DNA of 37,628 nucleotides from Candidatus Doudnabacteria bacterium. GTDB lineage: Bacteria; Patescibacteriota; Doudnabacteria; UBA920; O2-02-FULL-48-8. Below are positions 23,100 through 31,044 of this stretch, piece by piece. Position 1 is the first letter of the stretch, and the number at the start of each line of letters is the position of its first letter. The DNA lies in NCBI GenBank assembly GCA_016199215.1, contig JACQHB010000004.1, positions 1-37,628 on the forward strand, written 5' to 3'. The notes under the pieces were generated by a model. It saw nothing but the letters and a program-made list of their open reading frames with translations. It was not told the origin of the DNA and ran no database searches. A program made the position numbers and the translations under genes.

Positions 23100-23927
23100 A
23101 TGAGCTTTTTTGAAAATGAAAAGATCCAGGAATGGCTGATTGTCCTAAACGACAATTTGCGCACCACGAAAAAAATTTGGGTTTATATTTTGGCCGCGGT
23201 TTTGGTTTTGGCCATTCCTCTGGCTTTCGGTTTCAAGGCGCTGTTCTTCAAATTGACGTTTAAGAATTATTCAGGTCCGGCAGTAAACCAGCCAATGGTG
23301 AAAATCGAGCCTTTGCAGATTTTGGAAAAAAAAGTTTTAAAGCTAAGCAACAACAATTATTCGGGATTTATCAGGTTGAAAAACATGAATTTGGATTGGG
23401 GAATGCCGGAGCAGACCTATACTGCTATTTTTAAAACTTTAGGCGGAACCACCGCGGCCACGGTATCTGGAAAAACATTTATTCTGCCGGCATCGGAAAA
23501 GTTGATTGTTTTTTCTAAATTTTCAAGTCAGCAGGAGCCACAGGTTTTGGATTTTTCTCTGGGGGAGGCAAAATTCCTCCTCAAGCCCGAAATGCCTCCA
23601 ATTGAGCTTTCCGTCAGCAGGGTGGAACTCGCCAATAAAAGTTCGGAGTTGACGGTTGGCGCCGCGGTCTTCAACAAATCGCCGTTTAGACTAAGCGCGG
23701 TGCATCTTTACGCGTTGGTATATGATAAGAATAATGAAATAATCGCGGTAAATTCCACCAGCGTCAATGACGTAAATTCTTTGGAAACCCGTTCATTCCA
23801 AATGTATTGGCCAAAAACAATGCCAGACGCGGCCAGGGCTGAGATTCGGTCGGAAGTGAATATTTTTGACCGGGCTTTGTTCTCGACCCAGCCAGGGAGG
23901 TCCCAATTTGAAACTGACCCAGATTAA
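23100..23927 (+). CDS. hypothetical single-helix membrane protein upstream of rodA
   Basis: A 275-aa protein with a cytosolic N-terminus of about 28 residues, one transmembrane helix (about 28-52) and an extracytoplasmic region of about 220 residues. That region is rich in beta-strand pattern and has two apparent repeats (about 70-165 and 170-265, e.g. VSRVELANKSSELTVGAAVFNKSPFRLSAVHLYALVYD), resembling FxLYD/DUF3426-like domains. No family is certain. A strong overlap with the following rodA (about 20 bases) suggests a joint envelope-elongation role. Confidence 0.75.
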   Translation: MSFFENEKIQEWLIVLNDNLRTTKKIWVYILAAVLVLAIPLAFGFKALFFKLTFKNYSGPAVNQPMVKIEPLQILEKKVLKLSNNNYSGFIRLKNMNLDWGMPEQTYTAIFKTLGGTTAATVSGKTFILPASEKLIVFSKFSSQQEPQVLDFSLGEAKFLLKPEMPPIELSVSRVELANKSSELTVGAAVFNKSPFRLSAVHLYALVYDKNNEIIAVNSTSVNDVNSLETRSFQMYWPKTMPDAARAEIRSEVNIFDRALFSTQPGRSQFETDPD

Positions 23928-25005
23928 ACATTTCGACGCTATCAATTTCGGCAGCAGCGTTTTGCTGCTGCTTTTAGGTTTGCTGATGATTTACTCCACG
24001 ACCCTGGAAAGTACTGGCAATCTTCTGCCCAGGCAGATGATTTTCGCGGTGCTTGGGCTAATCGGGATGTTTCTTTTGGCTTTTTCAGATTATCGGGATT
24101 TGAAGAAGCTAACACCTTGGCTTTACCTCCTGATTATTTTGGCTTTAGGTTATGTCCTGTTTTTCGGTTCAGCAATCCGCGGTTCAAGCCGTTGGGTCAA
24201 TCTTGGCTTTTTCCAGCTGCAGCCCGCGGAGCTTGCCAAACTTTTTATGGTGATAGTTATGGCGAAATTCTTGGACAAGCACGGGGAGAAACTAAAAGAT
24301 TTCCGCTACGTCCTGCTTTCCGCCGTTTATATCGGGATTCCCGCCCTGTTGATCCTGGCCGAACCCGATCTTGGTTCGGCTCTGGTTTTGGCAGGGACTT
24401 GGTTTGCCATGCTGTTGTTTTCACCGATGAAAAAAAAGCATTTGGCAATTTTGATCGCGATATTAATTCTTGGCCTGGTCGTGGGTTGGTTTTTTGTCAT
24501 GCAGGATTATCAGCGGCAAAGGGTATTTACTTTTATTAATCCTGATGCGGATCCCAAAGGCAGCGGTTATAATGTAATCCAATCGATTATTGCCGTGGGT
24601 TCCGGAGGCTTGTGGGGCAGGGGATTGGGGCGGGGGTTTCAGTCCCAGCTGAAGTTTTTGCCGGAACGGCAGACAGATTTCATTTTCGCGTCCACAGCCG
24701 AAGAATTGGGCCTGCTGGGAAGCCTTGCCGTTATCGGATTATTCTGTCTGCTTTTTTACCGGCTGGTCAAAACTATAAAAACTTCCCGGGACAATTTCGG
24801 CATGTTCCTCGCGCTTGGAATATTTTTTATGTTTTTTATTCAGGTTTTGATCAATATTGGGATGAATATTGGAATTCTGCCGGTTACCGGGATTCCTCTG
24901 CCCTTGTTAAGCTATGGCGGAAGCTCGCTTTTAACCACATTTTTGGCGCTTGGAGTCATCCAAAGCATAGTCCGGCACAGGAAAGCCCTGAAATTTGGAG
25001 GTTGA
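23908..25005 (+). CDS. rodA: RodA/FtsW-family peptidoglycan glycosyltransferase
   Basis: A SEDS-family polymerase of 365 aa. I start it at TTG 23908 because GGGAGG lies 7 bases upstream; an in-frame ATG 14 codons earlier gives an unlikely hydrophilic leader. About ten transmembrane helices are visible. Family motifs are GSSRWVNLGFFQLQPAELAK, the catalytic-loop DYQRQRV region, SGYNVIQSIIAVGSGGLWGRGLG, FLPERQTDFIFA and IPLPLLSYGGSS. These favour RodA (lateral wall) over FtsW, but no mreBCD or PBP2 gene lies in the window. Confidence 0.93.
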   Translation: MKLTQIKHFDAINFGSSVLLLLLGLLMIYSTTLESTGNLLPRQMIFAVLGLIGMFLLAFSDYRDLKKLTPWLYLLIILALGYVLFFGSAIRGSSRWVNLGFFQLQPAELAKLFMVIVMAKFLDKHGEKLKDFRYVLLSAVYIGIPALLILAEPDLGSALVLAGTWFAMLLFSPMKKKHLAILIAILILGLVVGWFFVMQDYQRQRVFTFINPDADPKGSGYNVIQSIIAVGSGGLWGRGLGRGFQSQLKFLPERQTDFIFASTAEELGLLGSLAVIGLFCLLFYRLVKTIKTSRDNFGMFLALGIFFMFFIQVLINIGMNIGILPVTGIPLPLLSYGGSSLLTTFLALGVIQSIVRHRKALKFGG

Positions 25006-25051
25006 TTGATTGACTGATTTTTTAGCAGTCTTTATTATTAGCTTAAGGAAT

Positions 25052-25408
25052 ATGGCAAGATTTGATTTCAAAAGAATTGTCGAATGGCTGTCGTTCGTGC
25101 TGCGGTGTCCGGTTTGCGGGCATAAATACAATCCGGAACGGACCCGGATCATCGACACCAAGGACGAAAAACCGCAAGCCTCCGCCAGCCTCTTGATTCA
25201 CACTGACTGCGATAGCTGCAAAAGCTCCGTGGTGTTCAGCATCGCCATTGACGGTCCTGAGATTTTTTCAATCGGCATGGTTACGGATTTAACCTCGCAG
25301 GACACCTCCAAATTCAAAAATAAAAACCCGATTAACGCGGATGATGTGCTGGCAACGCACGAGTTCTTGAAAGAGTTTAACGGAGATTTCAGGGAATTGC
25401 TGAAGTAA
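25052..25408 (+). CDS. hypothetical zinc-binding protein
   Basis: 118 aa from the ATG at 25052, preceded by TAAGGA; an upstream ATG at 25010 in the same frame looks less natural. Two CxxC pairs, C19/C22 (CPVCGHKY) and C53/C56 (CDSCKSS), form one zinc ribbon. A beta-rich segment (SVVFSIAIDGPEIFSIGMVTDLT) and a C-terminal helix HEFLKEFNGDFRELL follow. I know this kind of small ribbon protein from Patescibacteria but no function. It follows rodA and precedes the regulatory region of rplY. Confidence 0.75.
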   Translation: MARFDFKRIVEWLSFVLRCPVCGHKYNPERTRIIDTKDEKPQASASLLIHTDCDSCKSSVVFSIAIDGPEIFSIGMVTDLTSQDTSKFKNKNPINADDVLATHEFLKEFNGDFRELLK

Positions 25409-25421
25409 TTAGCGCCTCTTT

Positions 25422-25490
25422 ACCCCGTTAGAAATCCGATGCTTTTTTTGGCATAGGCAGCCGGACTTGATGGCTTATTTCTAACGGGGT
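25422..25490. repeat. element B, copy 2: CCCCGTTAGAAAT inverted repeat
   Basis: ACCCCGTTAGAAAT (25422-25435) and ATTTCTAACGGGGT (25477-25490) are perfect 14-base inverted arms with a loop of about 41 bases. Copy 1 is at 9463-9570. Confidence 0.75.
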
Positions 25491-25524
25491 TTACAAAATA
25501 GCACGAAAGTGCTATTTTATTATG
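25491..25524 (+). promoter_or_regulatory. candidate rplY promoter overlapping a hairpin
   Basis: TTTACA, 17 bases and TATTTT lie between elements B and A. The same DNA forms AAATAGCAC-GAAA-GTGCTATTT (about 25496-25517) followed by TATTAT. It might instead be a weak terminator of the upstream gene. Confidence 0.4.
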
Positions 25525-25530
25525 GCTATG

Positions 25531-25667
25531 CCAGGTACTGAAAATTTGACCCGCAATATGTTTTTTAAGCAAGAAGCCTTAGTCAAAAACATATTGCGCT
25601 ATAATTTTCGGCCAGGCATAAGGTCCATCTAGATGGCCGAAAATTAAGTCAAATTTCTAGTACCTGG
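25531..25667 (+). promoter_or_regulatory. element A, copy 2: three-way-junction leader of rplY
   Basis: CCAGGTACTGAAAATTTGAC (25531-25550) pairs with GTCAAATTTCTAGTACCTGG (25648-25667), 20 bp with one mismatch. Inside are two perfect hairpins: CGCAATATGTTTTT with AAAAACATATTGCG (25552-25598, 14 bp) and TAATTTTCGGCCA with TGGCCGAAAATTA (25602-25646, 13 bp). The right arm ends one base before the rplY ATG. End pairs differ from copy 1 by compensatory changes (C-G versus U-A). Confidence 0.75.
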
Positions 25668-25668
25668 T

Positions 25669-26349
25669 ATGCAAATCACCCTCACAGCTGCAAAAAGAAC
25701 TATTTTAGGCAAGTCTGTTTCCAAGCTTCGAAAATCCGAAAAGCTTCCGGCTGTTGTTTACGGCCATGGTTTGGAAACGCTTCCTTTGGAAGTGGACGAG
25801 AAAGAATTCCGCAAGGCTTTTAAATCCGCGGGGGAAAACACAATTGTCTCCCTGCACCTTGACGGCAGGCAGATCCCGGTGATCATCCATGACGTCCAGA
25901 TGCATTATTTGAAAGACCACCCGATTCACGTGGACTTCTACGCGGTAAGGATGGATGAGAAGCTAAAGGCGGATATTCCAGTTCGATTTGTGGGCGAATC
26001 AGCCGCGGTTAAAGCGATGGGCGGAGTATTGGTTAAAAATCTTTCGGAAATTGAGGTTGAATGTCTCCCCTCAGACCTGCCTCAATACTTTGAAGTGGAT
26101 ATTTCTTTTCTTAATACTTTTGAAGACTCGATCAGAGTCTCTGACTTGAAAGTGCCGGAAGGGGTCAAGGTGCTTGCGCCCGCGGAAGAGTTGATAGCGA
26201 ACGTGGCAGCGCCAAGGACAGAAGAAGAACTGAAGGCTTTGGAAACTGAAGTCAAAGAGGACGTGGCTTCAGTGGAAGGCGTAATCAAGCCTGAAACGGA
26301 AGTTAAGGGTGAAGCCGAGGCGGAGGAGGCCGAGAAAAAACAAGAGTAA
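25669..26349 (+). CDS. rplY: 50S ribosomal protein L25 / general stress protein Ctc
   Basis: 226 aa: an N-terminal 5S-rRNA-binding L25 domain (about 1-92; LTAAKRTILGKSVSKLRKSEKLPAVVYG and HVDFYAVRMDEKLKADIPVRFVGE). A C-terminal TL5/Ctc beta domain (about 93-185) and an acidic tail (EEAEKK) follow. This is the long Ctc-type form, which in Bacillus is stress-induced. The start is well supported by homology pattern. There is no Shine-Dalgarno; the arm of element A replaces that space. Confidence 0.95.
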   Translation: MQITLTAAKRTILGKSVSKLRKSEKLPAVVYGHGLETLPLEVDEKEFRKAFKSAGENTIVSLHLDGRQIPVIIHDVQMHYLKDHPIHVDFYAVRMDEKLKADIPVRFVGESAAVKAMGGVLVKNLSEIEVECLPSDLPQYFEVDISFLNTFEDSIRVSDLKVPEGVKVLAPAEELIANVAAPRTEEELKALETEVKEDVASVEGVIKPETEVKGEAEAEEAEKKQE

Positions 26350-26358
26350 TTCTAATAA

Positions 26359-27336
26359 ATGGAACAATTAAGTTTGCCCTTAGTTGCCAAAAAGAAAAAG
26401 GAACAGTTGCTCACGAGAAGAGAATCAATCGTTCTCTTGCTGGTAGCAGCTGTTTTTTTGTTGTTTGCGCATCCGAAACCGCCTGCAAAGCAAGTCTTGG
26501 GCGCCCAAACAAACACTGGTCCAGCGCCTGCTGGATCGCCTCAGCCGCAAGCGCAGCCGGTAATTCCTGGTTCTGCCGCGCCTCGCGCCGAGAGCAAGGC
26601 TGGGAAGGGATCGGCCCAAACCTTATCTTTGCCAGTCCTGATGTATCATCATGTTGCGCCAGTCCTTTCGTCAGCCAACGCGCTGGATAAGGATTTGACT
26701 GTTGCTCCCGCTGATTTTGACGACCAGGTTAAATTTTTTAAAGATTTGGGGTATCAATCTGTGACCCTTAAACAAGTCTACGAAGCCCTGTCCCAAAATT
26801 TGGAATTGCCAAAAAAATCAATAGTGTTCACGTTTGATGACGGATACGAAGACGTTTTTTATAACGCTGTTCCGATCCTTTCCAAATATGGATTTGTGGG
26901 GAGTTTTGCTGTTGTCCCGGGTTTTCTAGGCCGGCAAAATTACGCGACCTGGGACCAGGTAATGTCCGCTCATCAGCAAGGGATGGAGATAGTCTCCCAT
27001 ACGATGAATCACGCGGATTTATCGTCTGGCAAGTATACGGCGGAAGATCTTAAAACAGAGCTTGAGGGGTCGAAGCTTTTTTTGGAGAGCAGACTGAGCC
27101 ATCCCGTGGACATTCTGATATATCCCTATGGGAAATATAATGCCAGGGCTATGAAAGCTGTGAAAGCCGCCGGGTATAAGATCGCTTTTACGACTGAATT
27201 TGGGACGAGTCAAAGTTTGTCTAATGCCTTAAGCCTTCACAGGGTGAGAGTTCACGGGGGAAGCGGCGGATTATTTAAACTCAAGAAAGTTTTAGGCTTA
27301 AGCAGGCAAACCGCTGTTTCCCAGCCAAGTCTTTAA
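26359..27336 (+). CDS. polysaccharide deacetylase (NodB / CE4 family)
   Basis: A 325-aa protein with a short cytosolic N-terminus, one transmembrane anchor (about 23-38) and a Pro/Ala/Gln-rich linker (to about 85). A NodB domain follows: metal-binding TFDDGYED (D161) and SHTMNHADLS (H214, H218), with LPVLMYHHV at its start. It would deacetylate peptidoglycan or other surface glycans outside the membrane. The start is 10 bases after rplY, so it probably shares that transcript. The 3' end overlaps convergent prmC by 56 bases. Confidence 0.93.
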   Translation: MEQLSLPLVAKKKKEQLLTRRESIVLLLVAAVFLLFAHPKPPAKQVLGAQTNTGPAPAGSPQPQAQPVIPGSAAPRAESKAGKGSAQTLSLPVLMYHHVAPVLSSANALDKDLTVAPADFDDQVKFFKDLGYQSVTLKQVYEALSQNLELPKKSIVFTFDDGYEDVFYNAVPILSKYGFVGSFAVVPGFLGRQNYATWDQVMSAHQQGMEIVSHTMNHADLSSGKYTAEDLKTELEGSKLFLESRLSHPVDILIYPYGKYNARAMKAVKAAGYKIAFTTEFGTSQSLSNALSLHRVRVHGGSGGLFKLKKVLGLSRQTAVSQPSL

Positions 27337-28144
27337 AGATTTTTGTTTCGAATTTTGGCAAGTATTTCTTTGCCAGTTTTTTTATTTGTTTGGCTTGCCG
27401 CGGGTCGAATTCCAGGAAAATCGAATCTGCGAATGGACGAATCAACGAATAGCTGCGAATCTGACGAATTAAATTTTCAATTAAGGCCAGGCCTTGTTTT
27501 TTTGCGATCAAGGCTCGCCTGGGTTCAAACTTGGTTGACGGATCGGTCTGTTTGGCCAAATACGGCAGATTGGCGACAATAATATCGAAATTTTTGCCTT
27601 CCCACGGCTTAAGCAAGCTTCCGTGTTTGAAAGCAATCTTGACTTTGTGCAAGTTGGCGTTTTTTTGTGCGACTTTTAAAGCGGCTTTGGAGATATCAGA
27701 GGCAGAGAATAGGGTAGAGGGGTGAGGGGCGAGGGTTGAGAGTGCTTTTGTTAAAGAAATAATAATGCAGCCCGATCCTGTGCCAACATCGAGAATTCTC
27801 AATTTACAATTTACAATTTTCAATTTTTGTAAAACCAGCTCCACAAGGCACTCGGTTTCCGGGCGGGGGGTGAGCACGTTTTTGTCGACAAAAAATTTGA
27901 GGCCGTAAAATTCTTTTTGCCCGGTCAGATAAGCCACTGGCCAGCCTTGCGCTCGTTTTTCAATCAAGCCTAAATAATTGCGTACACGTTTACGTAGACG
28001 CAATTCGTGGTTTGCATGAATGTAAAGATGTTCTTTGGGTTTATTTAAGGCGTATGCCAAAAGCACCTCGGCATCCAAAGCAGGCGAGGTGCTTTTGTTC
28101 TTAAGTTTATTAATGCCGGTATTTAATATGTCTTGAATTTTCAT
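27281..28144 (-). CDS. prmC: peptide-release-factor glutamine methyltransferase with repeat-derived segments
   Basis: A 287-aa SAM-dependent enzyme that methylates the GGQ glutamine of release factors; its substrate RF1 is encoded upstream. The N-terminal helical domain has LDAEVLLAYALNKPKEHLYIH. SAM motif ILDVGTGSGCI and the catalytic loop ANLPY (usually NPPY) are visible, as are VLTPRPETE and IFLEFDPRQ. Three segments come from repeats: LKIVNCKLR (ATTTACA repeats, about 27800-27830), STLAPHPST (GGGGTGA minisatellite, 27712-27745) and RQIRSYSLIRPFADS (CGAATCTGCG repeat, about 27420-27475). The frame is kept throughout. Confidence 0.92.
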   Translation of the reverse strand: MKIQDILNTGINKLKNKSTSPALDAEVLLAYALNKPKEHLYIHANHELRLRKRVRNYLGLIEKRAQGWPVAYLTGQKEFYGLKFFVDKNVLTPRPETECLVELVLQKLKIVNCKLRILDVGTGSGCIIISLTKALSTLAPHPSTLFSASDISKAALKVAQKNANLHKVKIAFKHGSLLKPWEGKNFDIIVANLPYLAKQTDPSTKFEPRRALIAKKQGLALIENLIRQIRSYSLIRPFADSIFLEFDPRQAKQIKKLAKKYLPKFETKIFKDLAGKQRFACLSLKLS

Positions 28145-28149
28145 GAAGA

Positions 28150-28245
28150 GTTAACCACTTCGAGCGATTAGCGAGAAGTCCCTCCTAAAACTTATAGGAG
28201 CGATCTCTCACTTCGTTAGAGATGGTTTAAACCTTTTTGAGTTTT
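28150..28245. repeat. intergenic hairpins between prmC and the HD gene
   Basis: Hairpins visible are ACTTC-gagcgattagc-GAGAAGT, CTCCT-aaaacttat-AGGAG and ATCTCT-cacttcgtt-AGAGAT. No gene is seen in 28145-28259. Confidence 0.45.
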
Positions 28246-28259
28246 CCAATCGCTTCTTC

Positions 28260-28793
28260 TTAAAATGGCCGGGCGATTTCTTTAGCCTTGGGTGCAGTGA
28301 TGCAATCAAACATCCAGTCGAACTTATTTTTAATTGCTTCCTTGCCTTGCAATGCAGTTCGTTCTATAAATCTATCGATTTTCCCTTTGTCTTCGAGAAA
28401 ACTAATGCTGTCGGCATCTTTTATTAAGTTCTGTTCATCTGTTCCGCCCGTCTCATGATTGGCGATAAGGACGCTGACTTTATTTATGAAATCTAACGGC
28501 GCGTTATTTTCAGCCAAAAATTCGGCGATTATTTCAGCGCCTTTTTTGGGATGTTGTTTGGTATAATATTCTTCCTGAAAATTTTTACCTTCGAGACTTT
28601 TTTCTGTTTCTCCCCTGAAGGCGCGCTCTATGTCGTGGGAATAAGCAGCTGACAAACAAGCTTCGTCTGCGTCCGGTTTAAGAATTTTTAACCAGTAAAC
28701 GGCTCTGTCAAAATGGTTCAACTCATGATGGGCTCTTTGGGCTCTGGTAAACTCCTGATCGACGAAGTTTTTTATTAAATCAAAATATTTCAT
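28260..28793 (-). CDS. HD-domain metal-dependent hydrolase-like protein
   Basis: A 177-aa protein with HD superfamily features: H27 (ELNHFDRA), the H53-D54 pair in [12 protein letters not shown]81 (KQHPKKGAE), H113 (IANHETGG) and D126/D128 (IKDADSISF). HD proteins hydrolyse phosphate esters or nucleotides; the substrate here is unknown. Its ATG overlaps the prfA stop (ATGA), so it is translated from the rpmE/prfA-side operon and lies before prmC. Confidence 0.8.
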   Translation of the reverse strand: MKYFDLIKNFVDQEFTRAQRAHHELNHFDRAVYWLKILKPDADEACLSAAYSHDIERAFRGETEKSLEGKNFQEEYYTKQHPKKGAEIIAEFLAENNAPLDFINKVSVLIANHETGGTDEQNLIKDADSISFLEDKGKIDRFIERTALQGKEAIKNKFDWMFDCITAPKAKEIARPF

Positions 28794-29872
28794 TTTGCTG
28801 CTGACTCTCCGCCAGAGGCGGATCCGCCTACCGCGGACAATTGTCGCCTTTGATCCTCGGCAATTAGGGCCTGGGTGATGGGCGCGAGGTTGCCGTCCAT
28901 AATTGACTGGATCTGGCTGAAGTTCTGGTTGATGCGATGGTCCGTGATACGGTCCTGGGGAAAATTATAGGTGCGGATTTTCTCGCTGCGGTCGCCCGTG
29001 CCGATTTGCGATTTTCTTTTGTCGCTTAGTTCCTTTCGTTTTCGCTCTTCGTCCAGTGCCAGCAGGCGGGCGCGCATCACATTCATCGCTTTTTCCCGGT
29101 TTTGCGCCTGGCTGCGCTCGTCCTGAATCACGACCATTGTTCCAGTGGGGATGTGCGTTAGGCGGATGGCTGAATAAGTTGTGTTCACGGACTGGCCGCC
29201 GTGCCCGGAGGAGGTGGTGGCTTCGATTTTCAGGTCTTTCGGGTCAATTTTGAAATCAACCTCTTCGATTTCAGGCATCACGGCCACGGTGACGGTGGAC
29301 GTGTGTACACGGCCTGATTTTTCGGTTTCCGGAACCCGTTGCACCCGATGCACGCCTGATTCATATTTAAATTTTGAATACGCGCCTCGTCCCAGGATTT
29401 CAAAAATAATTTCCTTAAAGCCGCCGATGCTCGTGCGGCTGGAGGAGGCAACGGCGATTTTATAGCCCAGGCTCTCTGCGTATCTCGAATACATCCGGAA
29501 CAATTCAGCGCCAAATAAGCCTGCTTCGTCTCCACCGGCGCCGGCCCGGATTTCAACAATAATATTTTTTTCGTCATAAGGATCCTTGGGCAGCATCAAC
29601 GCCTTGATTTCTTCGGCAAGTTTTGCCCTTTCCGCCTCCATGTTAGGCAATTCTGCCAATGCCATTTCCGCCAGTTCTGATTTGTCTAAAGCCAGCTTTT
29701 TATGCTCCGCGATTTCGCTTTCCAGCTTTTCCAGCTTTTGAATTTTTTCCACCACAGGCAAAAGCTCGGCTTGCCGTTTGCCAAGCTGAGATAGTTTTTT
29801 GGCGTCAGTGGTTTTAGCAAGCTCGTCTAAGATTTGCTGGTATTCGGATTTGATATGGTGGAAGTTATTCAT
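28790..29872 (-). CDS. prfA: peptide chain release factor 1
   Basis: A 360-aa RF1, decoding UAA and UAG. The catalytic motif [10 protein letters not shown] is intact and is the PrmC target. Other landmarks are [36 protein letters not shown] and DHRINQNF. The last residues ([15 protein letters not shown]) extend beyond the usual RF1 end and are encoded by a palindrome (28808-28837), TCCGC to GCGGA, so the C-terminus is repeat-derived. Confidence 0.96.
   Translation of the reverse strand: MNNFHHIKSEYQQILDELAKTTDAKKLSQLGKRQAELLPVVEKIQKLEKLESEIAEHKKLALDKSELAEMALAELPNMEAERAKLAEEIKALMLPKDPYDEKNIIVEIRAGAGGDEAGLFGAELFRMYSRYAESLGYKIAVASSSRTSIGGFKEIIFEILGRGAYSKFKYESGVHRVQRVPETEKSGRVHTSTVTVAVMPEIEEVDFKIDPKDLKIEATTSSGHGGQSVNTTYSAIRLTHIPTGTMVVIQDERSQAQNREKAMNVMRARLLALDEERKRKELSDKRKSQIGTGDRSEKIRTYNFPQDRITDHRINQNFSQIQSIMDGNLAPITQALIAEDQRRQLSAVGGSASGGESAAK
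28808..28837. repeat. palindrome at the 3' end of prfA
   Basis: TCCGCCAGAGGCGGA is followed by TCCGCCTACCGCGGA: two adjacent short hairpins that are variants of each other. Confidence 0.7.
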
Positions 29873-29879
29873 GGTTGAT

Positions 29880-29958
29880 AATAATGCGAATCTACGAACG
29901 TTATCCGAATTTACGAACAGTTCGTAAATTCGTCTTAGGTTCGTAATTCGGATTAATT
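29880..29958. repeat. CGAATTTACGAAC repeat hairpin
   Basis: CGAATTTACGAAC and GTTCGTAAATTCG form a perfect 13-bp hairpin with a one-base centre, flanked by further degenerate copies (GCGAATCTACGAAC, TTCGTAATTCGGAT). Related sequence lies inside prmC. Confidence 0.65.
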
Positions 29959-30010
29959 AAACAAAAAGCACGCCTTAAGCTAATTATAGCTTTTTGGCGC
30001 GCTTTTTAAA
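29959..30010 (-). terminator. terminator after rpmE (possibly bidirectional)
   Basis: On the minus strand AAAAAGCGCGCC pairs with GGCGTGCTTTTT around an AT-rich loop that itself contains AGCT repeats. Confidence 0.65.
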
Positions 30011-30013
30011 ACG

Positions 30014-30262
30014 TTAAGCCTTTGCCAGCTTTTTTGAGATTCTTTTGGATTTGATTTCGGCTGATTTGCCGGTGCGCTTTTTGAATCTATCAATAGTGCC
30101 GGCGATATCCAGCAAGTTCTGTTTGCCTGTGTAGAAAGGATGGCAGTTCGAGCAAATTTCAACATGGAGCTCTTCTCTGGTCGAGCCGACTGTAAAAGTG
30201 TTTCCGCACGCGCAAACAATTTTGGCGTTTGGAAAATATTGTGGATGGATGTTGTTCTTCAT
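30014..30262 (-). CDS. rpmE: 50S ribosomal protein L31
   Basis: 82 aa from the ATG at 30262 ([10 protein letters not shown]). The longer open frame upstream is not real. It is the zinc-binding C+ form: C17 and C19 (VCACGN) with C37 and C40 ([10 protein letters not shown]). The basic tail ([10 protein letters not shown]) is normal. It lies upstream of prfA on the same strand; a terminator and repeats separate them. Confidence 0.95.
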   Translation of the reverse strand: MKNNIHPQYFPNAKIVCACGNTFTVGSTREELHVEICSNCHPFYTGKQNLLDIAGTIDRFKKRTGKSAEIKSKRISKKLAKA

Positions 30263-30281
30263 AGCCTCGGAATTATATCGA

Positions 30282-30320
30282 CAATTGACCGCTGAGTCAA
30301 GATATGATAAACCTGTGCTG
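30282..30320 (+). promoter_or_regulatory. candidate promoter of the 30342 cassette
   Basis: TTGACC, 17 bases and TAAACC, with TATGAT overlapping. A strong Shine-Dalgarno (AAGGAGG) follows before ATG. Confidence 0.4.
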
Positions 30321-30341
30321 TTCCGAATTAAGGAGGAGAAC

Positions 30342-30890
30342 ATGGAGAGGTTGCTGGCCTTGCTGGTTGAGTGGCAGGATTTACGCGCGGAAGTGCGGCA
30401 ATCTATGGCTGCGCTTGACCAATGGATCATCGCGATTCTGGCGTTGCTTCTGATTTTCATCGCGGCATCCCGCTTGCAGATGTTCCAGGACGCGGTTGTG
30501 GCTGCTGTGATTGCCGGCTCAGTGGGCATGGTTTGGATCGGCCGAAACGACGTATTGATCCACCGCCCGGTCCCGGCAATTAAGCAGATTGAGGCTGAGA
30601 TCGATCGGATACTTGCGACGATACCAGCTGATCAGACAGTGAAAAATATCTTGTTTCGAGGGTGGGAATCTCACTACAAAGCCGAGATTAAGCGGGGAGT
30701 CAAAATCTTGATCCCGCTGGATGCCATCGCCGGCATTCTGATCTTCGCCTTGTTCATGCACGCCAACAACTCCGCCTACAACGGATACCTCGCCGAAGTT
30801 TGGTGGCGCGGATACTTGTGGTGGACGGCTTTGTCAGTCCACCTTGCGGGATGGGCAATCATCGCCGGCACCAAGAAGTTGGCTGAGTGA
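30342..30890 (+). CDS. hypothetical membrane protein (GC-rich cassette)
   Basis: 182 aa from the ATG at 30342, chosen because AAGGAGG lies 6 bases upstream. Hydrophobic helices are at about 27-46, 48-64, 124-140 and 155-175, with a soluble middle loop (about 70-120). No family recognised. It is GC-richer than rpmE and rpsB, has its own promoter and ends before a perfect 11-bp GC hairpin. Confidence 0.7.
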   Translation: MERLLALLVEWQDLRAEVRQSMAALDQWIIAILALLLIFIAASRLQMFQDAVVAAVIAGSVGMVWIGRNDVLIHRPVPAIKQIEAEIDRILATIPADQTVKNILFRGWESHYKAEIKRGVKILIPLDAIAGILIFALFMHANNSAYNGYLAEVWWRGYLWWTALSVHLAGWAIIAGTKKLAE

Positions 30891-30910
30891 CCTCTTCCAC
30901 AATAGGCAGA

Positions 30911-30945
30911 TAGGCGCGACCTGCGGTCGCGCCTACTTCATTTGC
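30911..30945 (+). terminator. terminator-like hairpin
   Basis: TAGGCGCGACC (30911-30921) pairs perfectly with GGTCGCGCCTA (30925-30935). The trailing T-run is weak (CTTCATTT). Confidence 0.5.
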
Positions 30946-31002
30946 ATATACGTCAAATTGACGATCGGCCAAAATACGTAGAAAGTTTTGATTCGGTTAT
31001 AA

Positions 31003-31040
31003 AAACAGTGACGGCGGCTCGCAGGGCGAGCCGCCGTTTG
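31003..31040 (-). terminator. terminator of the cytidine deaminase-like gene
   Basis: ACGGCGGCTCG (31011-31021) pairs with CGAGCCGCCGT (31027-31037). On the minus strand CACTG and five T follow. Confidence 0.7.
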
Positions 31041-31044
31041 GAGG

